Positions 55,201 to 64,000 of a DNA stretch of 64,000 nucleotides are shown here, one piece after another. A model generated the notes under the pieces. The model saw only the letters and a program-made list of their open reading frames with translations. It was not told the origin of the DNA and did no database searches. Position 1 is the stretch's first letter; the number at the start of each line of letters is the position of its first letter. Source of the stretch: Metridium senile (Eukaryota > Cnidaria > Anthozoa > Actiniaria > Metridiidae); the NCBI GenBank assembly GCA_949775045.1, contig OX459095.1, positions 33,276,564-33,340,563 of the forward strand. Reading direction: 5' to 3'. The position numbers and the translations under genes are program-made.

Positions 55201-56300
55201 AAAGCCATTGTCAGTGTAAAAACTGCTTTGTTTTATAAAAATAGAAATAAAAAAGGCCACTGGAAGAATTTACTGACGTTTTGACGTCATTTGGGCAGAT
55301 CTAGAGAAACTTTGATGGAAAACCGATTGCAAAATATATTAATATGCAAACGTGTCGTCCCTAAAAACAATCGTTAACGCCAGTCATACTTATGCAGCCC
55401 CTGATATTGGTCTTGAAAAGATGAACCAAAACATTCTGATAGAGATGTATGCATTGTCTGCATAAACACCCCGACTATGTAACTCTCTTTATTGAATTAC
55501 CTTATTCCATACCATATTATCAGTTTATTACAGTAAGGACTTACATTGAAGTACTTTTGATAATGATAAGAAGCATTTGATTTGTGCTTTTGTACACAAC
55601 ATAACTCAGAATACCGCAAGCTATTGGAATTCAAGTGGGGGCACTTGTAAACAATGCACGCAAAGAAAAAAAGGGTTATTTATAAATACCTTGTAAAATT
55701 ATCATGTAGAAAAATAGGCGCACGATTTGAAGTATATTTTCAAAAGCAAGACGCATTTAAATTCCTTTAATATATATATTTTTATCCAAATTGACAATAA
55801 GTCTTAATATATATTCATTGACGCAAAATACTGAGTACAAAATTATACTTAGAAATTCCATAAAAGCAAGGAGTTGATCAGTTGAAGTATCCACTTACTT
55901 CAAAAGGTTTGTCGGAATGGCTTCCCAACCGTAATGAATTATGGTTAGGCATAAAAATATATGCGAGTGTTATTTCTGGATTGGTATTACAGTTTCATAA
56001 ATGAGAACCTTTTCCGCAAATGCTGCACTAGTCAAACAGCGAGTCTGTTTTCTGCCACCAAAAGGTGTCTTTCTTTTCTGTTGACAAAGTTTGCAGTCAC
56101 ATGGCGTATTTCCATTCTGTTGCTTGTACATTTGCTAGAAGAACGCTAGTTACTAAAAGGCAATTGTTCCACTTGTAAACCATCTGTGATGACACGCCCC
56201 CACTCACGCTATCTAGTATATATATAGATAATACACGAGGTCGTAGTCTACAAACCACTATAGAGTATTGGACCTCGAATCGCCATGTCTTACATAAATC
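52234..56300. other. intergenic between the deiodinase genes, nothing recognised
   Basis: AT-rich single-copy-looking DNA with only short chance frames. It includes the presumed promoter of deiodinase A; no TATA box was found within 150 bases upstream of its start. Confidence 0.4.
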
Positions 56301-56304
56301 AGTA

Positions 56305-56730
56305 ATGGTTGTTTTCAAAGCAGTATTTGCACGAAGTAATAAAATTGATCAGAGTAAAATTTGTACAAAGTAGCAATCGAACATTTGATCAATGAATGTA
56401 TTGTTCAACGCAGTATTTGCACTGAAGCAATAAAATTGATCAGAATTTAAACTAAGAAGCAATCGAACATTTGATCAAGGAATGTATTGTTCAACGCAGT
56501 ATTTACGAAGCAATAAAATTGATCAGAATTTGAACTAAGAAGCAATCGAACATTTGATCAATGAACGTATTTGCTTGAAACGAATAAATGAAACTTATTA
56601 AAAATGGATCTTACAAGAAGTCCTGAATAATGGAACATTTGATCAGTGATAATATGCAACAAACAAGTTGTGGAATTTATCAGAATAAAAACGGGAATCG
56701 AACATTTGATCAATATTTTTTACTTTATAC
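56305..56730 (+). repeat. minisatellite with ATCGAACATTTGATCAA units
   Basis: About five degenerate units of 86-90 bp. CAGTATTT occurs near 56321, 56411 and 56497, each followed by AATAAAATTGATCAGA and AGCAATCGAACATTTGATCA. The last two units (to 56730) are decayed. Confidence 0.8.
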
Positions 56731-58020
56731 TCACTGACATTTCGTACAATATTCCTTGTTTTTATTCCTATGGATTAACGTCTGACGTTGGTAAGTAATA
56801 CGCTTTTTTTTTATATATTTACTTTTCTACTCTAATTGTTTCCTTAGAAAGACCGATGCATTCCACTAGTAATTGTCCATCCTAAGGAATGTCTAGTTCC
56901 TTTATGTTTAGACTCTCAACAAAACCTTATTTGAACAAGCTTTGACCGTGGGGCACAGTGGAGGAATATGCCATAACTGTAAAACATTTGTTGATAAATT
57001 GGACATGCTAATATCCATCAGTAGATATCAAAGTAAACATTCTATTTATATACTTTATCAATGTTTGAGTGAGGTTCTTACTAAAACTCACGCAACCGTA
57101 CAGCTGGTTTCAAAACGTTGGCACAACAAAATAACAACATAAAAAATAAAGTTTAACTAAAGTTCTTTTAAACTGAAGATAGAAATTAACACTTTAACTT
57201 AGATTTCTCTGAAGTTATTAAATGGTGTCTTGGTTTGCATACAATAAAAGCTACAGTATAATTCAATTCTCTTTCGTTAATCAGTCATTATAGACCTCGG
57301 CTCACAAAGCAGCTAATCATATGCAAAAGGACCGAAAGCCTCGTTCTGATTCATTGAAAAAAGTGACTTCATTATTTGGTGCTTTTGTAGTAAGTGAAAT
57401 TGAGGCTTGTCAGTCAGTCATTTGCATACGAATAGAGGCCTCTTGAGAAAGGTCTCTTATGTTAACGTACGCATTTGAATCAACTTCTAAATTAGACTTT
57501 TACGTCAATTTGATGTGGGGGGGAAACAAAAGGGATCAAGAACGATGGAACAAGAAAAAAGATGACATAGAGAAGGAAATTAAGAAGAGGGAAGAGAAGA
57601 AGAAAACTGAGAGCTAGGATGGGGGAAACAAACAAAAGGATGAGCGAATGAAAAAAATAAACAAGTCAATTTTTATGAATAGTATATAATGTTTCAAAAT
57701 CCACAATATATCGTGACTTACATCACTAGTTCTTTAATACTCTCATGCAGTTACACAGACAGAGGTTGCCAACGTTGTCTTGGGTTTAACTATATGTATA
57801 TATATTCAATACAACAAATCGTGATGGCGTGCAGCAATCTTACATTACTACCGTCACCTTATAATAGTGCAAAGAGCAGATATTACAAATATTGCCTTAA
57901 CTATTCATTTTGATATTCTTATTAAAACCTTATGTGTAATATCGGATTGTTTTAAATGTTTGAGTAATAAAAGCATTAATTTTGGTTGTTTTGAAATCTT
58001 AACATAAGTCTATAAATACT
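56731..58020. other. intergenic, purine-rich patch, nothing recognised
   Basis: A G/A-rich stretch at about 57535-57660 (AAGAAGAGGGAAGAGAAGAA) is the only feature of note. No gene seen. Confidence 0.4.
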
Positions 58021-58043
58021 TCATTGAAAATTAAAAAAAACAT

Positions 58044-58130
58044 TTCGACGAAGGGCTAAAGCTCGAAACGTCAGTAAAGTTAAGTCAACATTTTTTACGG
58101 TGTTACAAATTTCATTATATTACCTATCGT
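58044..58130 (+). ncRNA. hammerhead-like motif and Penelope-type 3' repeat
   Basis: TCGACGAAGGGCTAAAGCTC followed by GAAACGTC matches a hammerhead core: a CUGANGA-like box (CGACGA, with one base off), stem II GGGC/GCUC with a UAAA loop, then GAAA and CGUC. The 3' part (ACGGTGTTACAAATTTCATT) is the same repeat as at 10147 and 22228. It is a short, truncated retroelement end. Confidence 0.5.
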
Positions 58131-58312
58131 AAAAACATTGTATTTTAACTCTAAGCTAAGCTAAAACACGTATTGTTGATGAAGCCCTCTTTGAATATCT
58201 CATCTTGGATTATGATCTGTTTCAGTACTACTTTACTTTACAACATTGTTCTAAATCCCTCTTGGAGGGATAATTGAACACATATTTCAAATATATAATC
58301 TTGGATTATCAA

Positions 58313-58318
58313 TTTATT
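58313..58318 (-). terminator. candidate polyadenylation signal of deiodinase B
   Basis: AATAAA on the minus strand about 270 bases after the TAG of copy B; it is the first one met downstream. Confidence 0.4.
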
Positions 58319-58588
58319 TGCGCAATATATTTTGCACAAAACCTTTTACAATTATGCAGAAATACATATCCTGTACTTGGAATATCTAACAAATATAATT
58401 AAGATTTGTAGAGTTTGGATTATGATTTGTAATGATGTATTTTAATACTTAAGAATATCTGATATTTTGGATGTTCAGAATTTGCCAAAGTTTTAAATAC
58501 CTTTCTGAGCATAATACACTACACTAAACCACACCACACCACACCACACTGCACTGCACTACACGTCAAATGCAGCCTTATTGTCGCG

Positions 58589-60068
58589 CTAGACAGTCTC
58601 TACTTTACAAATATTATTATTAGGGTCACTCAAAATAAAGTTTTCAAGCCACATTCCAACATCTGCTGGTTTGTAAAACGTTGGGCCTACTCCTCCAGCG
58701 TATTGGATTATCTCGTTCTGGATGATGTATAATCTATTAGGCATCGCGGCAAAGGCTTTACTGGCACTGTTATTAAGATTATCAACTAATAGTGGTGTCT
58801 TTAGTACTCCTGAACTGAGCAGCACTTCAGCGGCTTTGCTACGGTCTTCTTGGCTAGTATGTTGAGGAATCTCGAGGTGGTTGTTCTGCAAACAATGTCA
58901 TAGACATTAGCACATGTATTTAACAACTGTCTCTTCCAGCTCACTAGCGCACCACCGTGAGCTGATTTGTGCGTCACACACTACCACTATACTCAGTATT
59001 TACAACCATTACTTCCCATCCCTCGAGTGAGGTTTGCTCCACACACACTACCACTACACTCAGTATTGACAACTATTAATTCCCATCCCTCAAGTGAAGT
59101 TCGCTCCACATGTACTACCACTACACTCAGAATTTACAACCGCCACACCCCATCCCTCGAGTGAGGTTCGCTCCACATATTCTACCACTACACTCAGTAT
59201 TTACATGCAACCATCACTTCCCATCCCTCGAGTGAAGTTCGCTCCACACACACCACTTCCCATCTGAGCTTTTTCCTGGTCTTGCACCACCCATGCAAGT
59301 ACACACGTTTATCTATATATGCAAATATCAATCAAGGTTTTGCTATTTGTCAATGACGCAAATTGTATTGAAAATTAATATTCGGCACACGTAGTTTATT
59401 ATTGTTTTGATAGTTGACCCATGAGTCATACCTATGACAGCTATTGTTTAATATATCTTATACCAACTGCAAACTCTTGTACCGAATTGTGATTGAATTT
59501 AATCGATAGTACTGATTTTGATTATCTGGGTCAAACTTTGCAGTACTTAGACTAGAAGGAGTCAAACGTCTTTGCTTTTATTTACCTTAAAACTCCACTC
59601 GTCCGTAGGATGAGCTTCTTCGATGTAGATAGTTATAAACTCAGCAACACCGTTAAATTTGTCCACGATCTCACCAAACTCGCGCAGTCTTGCCATGAAC
59701 ACGGGGCACGTGCAACTGCCGAAATTCACAACCAGTGGACGATCGCCGCGTGCCCAATCAAGAAGCGGATGAGTCGCGCTTCCGTCCGCAGAGAAAAGCA
59801 GAGGGTTGGGGGTCTTTCGACCTGCATAAGCGTCTTTTTGCAGCTCTCTTAAGATTATTCTCTGGTAGGCCTTGAACATTTGCATCCCAAAAAGGGTTTT
59901 CCAGTAGTCGTCTTTTTGCATTTCGATGGTTGCCAGTACTTTGACTAGTCTCTGGACAGCTTTGTCAGTAAAGGGGAGTAAATAAATGAACTTGAAGATG
60001 CCAAAAGTGATAAGTAATAAGCAGGATGCGAGGTAGTAGGGTAGCAAGACTTTGATTGATGTAGCCAT
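58589..60068 (-). CDS. dio: iodothyronine deiodinase-like protein B, Cys active site
   Basis: Coding exons on the minus strand: 60068-59586 (161 codons) and 58885-58589 (98 codons plus TAG), with a 700-bp phase-0 intron at the same place as in copy A; 259 residues. The signature is RPLVVNFGSCTCPVFMARL with Cys121 (TGC at 59708-59706) in place of selenocysteine, then IEEAHPTDEW with His153. The second exon shows IPQHTSQEDRSKAAEVLL, MPNRLYIIQNEIIQYAGG and GPTFYKPADVGMWL. Residues about 8-31 form the N-terminal anchor (LLPYYLASCLLLITFGIFKF). Copy A lies 6.4 kb downstream in the same orientation, so the pair is a tandem duplication. A TATA box is found upstream at 60347-60340. Confidence 0.9.
58976..59255. 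repeat. 67-bp minisatellite inside the deiodinase B intron
   Basis: Four to five units of CACTACCACTACACTCAGTA plus TTTACAACC and CCCATCCCTCGAGTGAGGTT and CGCTCCACA. Units begin near 58976, 59044, 59110 and 59178. They account for much of the greater intron length compared with copy A. Confidence 0.85.
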
Positions 60069-60339
60069 TTCTGTACAGACTTCCCGACGATACGGCGTAC
60101 AGGTTTGCGTGTGCACGACGAATGATCAGCTCGATGCTTAAGACAGGTTCTTAACTCACTAACATCAAATATGCAAGTAATTTGTTTGTAGAGCTGCTCC
60201 AGTGGGTTGACCTTACTTGCTACGTTGACGATTTCACATCACAGGAAGGGTTCTAAACGTTTGTAATGGCCTTTACTGATCAAGTACTTGGTGAAATACC
60301 TAGGCTATCTATCATATCCTTATTGCGTTGATTAGAGCC

Positions 60340-60347
60340 TTTTATAG
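60340..60347 (-). promoter_or_regulatory. TATA box of deiodinase B
   Basis: On the minus strand GCACTATAAAAGGCTC holds a good TATAAAAG 270 bases upstream of the start codon, which would set transcription start near 60312 and a 5' UTR of about 245 bases. Motif-based. Confidence 0.4.
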
Positions 60348-60399
60348 TGCACCGACAGTGCCCTAGCTGCGTCTCTCTGCAGGTAGTAAACACAGTCTT

Positions 60400-62870
60400 T
60401 GAGCAATTTTGCCGCTTTTGTTCAGACTGCATATGTACTACTGACCTTTGCAGTGCCTAATATTCGCATCTAACACGCAAACCTCAATAAAGACGTAAAA
60501 CGTCAAAACAAGACTGATCCATACTCTTCACTCTGATTGTATAGTCTTCTTGCGACAACAAAACCCTCACAAGTATAATCTTTACTATTGTTATGTGGAT
60601 GTTGTGTTTCTCTGTATATTTTCTTGTTTTGATTTCATGCTGCTTTTTATGTATCGTTTTGTTTTCAAGCAGCTTCTAGGTAAATTCAACATCTAATCAA
60701 CGATCATTTCAATTGAATGTTAAACTATCTCTAAAACACGCATTGTTTAGCTGATGGCATGGATAGATACCAAAAATTGTTTTCTTCAATTGGCAGAGTG
60801 GAATTAAAAACATAAAAGATAAGTCGCGTGTCTCGGATTATACGAAGCGTTACAGTGCGGGCCTATTCTCACGCGATTTCCCAGTAACTATCACGATTAG
60901 CACCATTTAGCACTATTAACACTAGCATTTCCGGACTTTAAACACAAAGATTATGTGGTGTTAGAGTACTCAAACTGTTAATATGAGGTTGTCTCTGTAC
61001 TGCTTAGCAAAACTACCGGAAGTTTTTAAATTTATCCAATTAAGCATCAGTAGCCCTGATCGCGTGCTTCCAATATGAAATCAGCTGAAAAGATTCACGG
61101 CAGCTGTAGCTACGGTAACAATAATGTGATGATTTGAAATCCTGATCTAAACTTTGCGGCATTGTTTGAAATATTACCACCGTCTAGGCTTCTCTTATTT
61201 AATGTAAACAGGACATAGAATGTTTAATCACACCGCCACGTACACGATACTTTAACGGGAAGTATGTACAGGACCCTAGAGATATTTGTGTTGAGGGTTT
61301 GTATTTATGTATCTATTTATGTACAATTCACTTTTTCGTGGGAAAAATGCTAAAAAATGTACTGCTATACAAAATACGTAAACACGCAAACGAACAAAAA
61401 ACAAATAAGCAAACAAACAAAAGACTTAAACCGGCAAAGAAAAAACAAGCAAAGAAGAAAATAGAACACCTAAATCAAACAAACAAACAAACAAAAATAA
61501 ACTAGTATGTAAGTTAACCTGATAGTTTTCAAACTGTTCGAAATTAGTTACATAAAAAAGAGTTAACAAAATCTTACATGAGATATTTACGAATTTTCCT
61601 GCTGATCAAAATATCACCTACTCAAACTTATCTGTTTGAAATACAGTACACAATTTATTCAATTTTGGGTATATTTGACCTCGATGTTGTATTCTCTGCC
61701 CTAAAAGATTTGGTTCACAAAATCATTGCACTGCACAAGCGCCCGAGTATAGTTTCTCAATAAACAGGGAGTAATCAGTTACTTAACAATTGTGAGTGCA
61801 CCGATTTACTCGGTGTTTTCGCAATACGAGTGTGTATTGTTTGGAGGTAGAAAAAATGTTTTTCATCATTTTTGCAAGCGGGAGAGATCCCAGTCCCCCG
61901 CCTCGATCACTGTCATCAGCGTATAGCCCTGGGACATGTTGCCAAGAAGGCTGAATAGCACATAAAACTTAACAAATCAGTTCTAGAATCACCGAAAAGC
62001 TGTCTCCACCCTTGGCAGAAAGCAGCCCCCAATTATGTAAAGCATCTCAAGGCCTTGTCTAGCGAGAGTGATGTGTTGTCAACACGGATCACCAGATAAG
62101 ACAACCCCTGACATAACTATCAATCTCTTAGAAAAGGTTATCCAACAATGACAACCTTGACCAAGGCGATGACAGCAACAACATTATATACCTTATCTTT
62201 AATTCTTAGCTCTGCACTCAGCTAAACTCAAAGGCTGTGCAGGCTAATCTCCGCACTTTCCTAACTACGCCGGAACAGCACAGATGGGCGGGTTTTGATG
62301 TGAACAAAGTTGATTTCAACGTGTTCCCATTTTCGTGACAGTTCTTGTGGAGACCAAGGGAGGTTTATTAGGAGCAGTAGGAATAGCCCCCCTTAGGCTA
62401 CATCTGGACACGATAGACAAGACATGCAAAGCGAAGAATGTTGTTTTTTCTGAGTCAAACGCTTTAGGGAGTAGAAACAAGAGCATATAGAATGCTTAAA
62501 AAATGACAAAACTGCAAACATTTTGGAGTCTTTATTTGTAGAAAAGAATTGCGAGAAGAATGCACTCTTTCAGGAGTGGAAAGAGCAGCAAAAAAAAAAT
62601 AGTCTAATTGTGGAAGCACTTGTAGAAATGTTCTTGATATTTGTAGCGAAAAATGCATATACAATAATGTTATTTTTGTACAGAAGTATGCTAAACGTTT
62701 TGGAGTGGCTTTGGCATAGCTGTCCTAAGTAATATTGGTACGAAGCAAATGCAAAACACTTTAGGAAAATATATAGCTAACAAAACAATGAAACTGAAAC
62801 TTGCATAAGTGTTTTAAGGTATATTTGACGAAATCTGTTATATAGCTATTTCAGAAAAAGTTGAATAGTG
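60400..62870. other. gene-poor right flank
   Basis: No gene recognised. An (AAAC)n-rich patch at 61380-61500 gives a Lys/Asn/Gln open frame that is artefactual. GTGCACCGATTTACTCGGTG near 61796 echoes the minisatellite unit of 44035. Confidence 0.4.
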
Positions 62871-62875
62871 AATAT

Positions 62876-63052
62876 CGAGTATTCCAAGACCGTAATGTAC
62901 ATTATATATCTTGGTGTAATTGTTGTCACTCACAAATTTAGAATAACATTTAATTCGTTTTAGTACCAGTTCTACACAGACGTCGATCTCAGATTTAGTG
63001 TATCCGTTTGAAGTTAAAAGTCAAACAATGCATTTCGGTCTTGGAATACAGG
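62876..63052. mobile_element. TTCCAAGACCG-type MITE copy 3
   Basis: GTATTCCAAGACCGTAATGT at left and AATGCATTTCGGTCTTGGAA TAC at right are inverses, about 177 bp apart. This is the best preserved member of the family. Confidence 0.7.
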
Positions 63053-63367
63053 ATTCGAATTGATTATTCAGTAGTAACAATAATGTCAACCGTTATTGGA
63101 ATAGTTATAACTAATTATATATTCAGAAGAACAAATTACGACGTTTCGTTGTCATCTCGACAACCTTATCAAGTAAATGATGGTGCAAAGAGAGAAATAC
63201 TGATATAGTGGTAATACATTTGTATTCGCTTGTTTTCTTATTAATGATATATTCTAAAAGAAAATGACATAAATGACAAACATGATTTACTGTATACAGC
63301 AGAGAAAAGTCATACATTTGAAAGCACTGAGACGACAGAGGAAATCGTTGTAGAATGCAAATAGTAT

Positions 63368-63470
63368 ATCCGTGAAACATTAGTAAATACAATTGTTGTT
63401 AATTCTATTGTTTTCTATTGTTTAATTTAGCAGAGTATTTAGTATTTGAGTTATTGTTTGCGCTCTACAA
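63368..63470. repeat. ACCCGTGATAC family copy 3, partial
   Basis: TATCCGTGAAACATTAGTAA and TTCTATTGTTTTCTATTG match copies 1 and 2; it then runs into TTGTTTGCGCTCTAC, the terminus of the composite MITE. Confidence 0.5.
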
Positions 63471-63861
63471 GATCGATAAACAAAAATGCAAATCGAAAAA
63501 ATACTGATGACTCATTGCAAATTGTATTCAAAATGAATTTTGAAAGTACCCAAATCGTTTTTACATCAGATAGTTGCCTGCGTTGCTGTTAAATTTTAAA
63601 ATAACCCTAACCCTTAAAAACAAAATACTTGGGAATCTAGAAGATTCTTTGGTAAACAAATTTAACTCATAATTAAAAAAAAGACTGAAACAAAAAAAAG
63701 CACACAAATATTTAATAAAATGCAATAACCAAGTGTAGCTTTTTTAGACTGTGCGTTGAAAACATGGCGATAATAACAAGTTTGCTATTTACATTATTTA
63801 CTATAAATTTAAATGTTTGTGTTCAGAACACCCTTGGGCCTCGAACAGCGTACGTCCAAGG

Positions 63862-63935
63862 GTTTACAAGTAGCTCAGTGGTTAGTCTGTCTGACAATCA
63901 GAAGGTGGGAATTCGTGTCCCACCTGGAGAGCTAT
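63862..63935 (+). repeat. degenerate tRNA-like sequence (tRNA-derived SINE head or tRNA pseudogene)
   Basis: TAGCTCAGTGGTTAG fits a D-arm and A box. TCTGACAATCAGA is an anticodon arm whose loop has shrunk to three bases, and GGTGGGAATTCGTGTCCCAC is a T-arm with a loop two bases too long. It cannot be a working tRNA. Confidence 0.55.
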
Positions 63936-64000
63936 TTTTCGGTTATTTTTGACTTGTAGAAAAAAAATACAGATACCTCATGTTTCATGACCGTATCTCA

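Noticed and set aside
61299..61505. 68-codon Lys/Asn/Gln-rich plus frame
   Set aside because: It translates an (AAAC)n low-complexity patch.
63862..63935. A functional tRNA gene
   Set aside because: The anticodon loop has only three bases and the T-loop is too long.

Overview
The window is nuclear DNA from an invertebrate animal. It is AT-rich and has spliced genes with consensus GT/AG introns, together with tRNA-derived SINEs, Penelope-like and Crypton remnants and many short inverted-repeat (MITE-like) elements. Several of the dispersed repeats resemble ones I associate with cnidarians, anthozoans in particular: the element opening with GGGTACTCCC, the AGCCTGCGTAGC fold-backs and the CACATGTGAAGATATC repeat. 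This makes a cnidarian my best guess, but it is inference and other marine invertebrates are not excluded.

Layout. (1) About 3.1-25.6 kb, plus strand: a complete Polycomb-type gene, Sfmbt. I assembled 18 coding exons (3024 nt, 1007 residues plus stop) in which every splice phase agrees. They encode an FCS zinc finger, four MBT repeats, a SLED domain and a C-terminal SAM domain. The introns hold (TTTG)n and (GAT)n tracts, several MITEs and a dead Crypton transposon. (2) 25.6-31.7 kb: intergenic repeats ending in a 2.1 kb (TTCA)n/CAATTG satellite. (3) 31.8-33.5 kb, minus: a single-exon gene for a 575-residue NHL beta-propeller protein. (4) 33.5-47.5 kb: gene-poor and repeat-rich, with a Penelope-like GIY-YIG remnant, SINEs, MITEs and minisatellites. 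(5) 47.7-48.4 kb, minus: a probable small two-membrane-segment protein gene with an apparent frameshift. (6) 51.2-52.2 kb and 58.6-60.1 kb, minus: two tandem iodothyronine-deiodinase-like genes, each with two coding exons, both with cysteine where selenocysteine is usual. (7) 60.4-64 kb: no gene recognised; repeats and a degenerate tRNA-like sequence near the right edge.

The genes do not form one pathway. Sfmbt would act in Polycomb silencing (its fly orthologue partners Pho in PhoRC), the deiodinase pair in reductive removal of iodine from iodothyronine-like substrates, and the NHL and two-TM genes are of unknown role. The most notable points are the paired Cys-type deiodinases, the MBT exon pairs of exactly equal length, hammerhead-ribozyme-like motifs in Penelope-type debris, and two copies of one repeat that carry unrelated palindromes at the same internal site.
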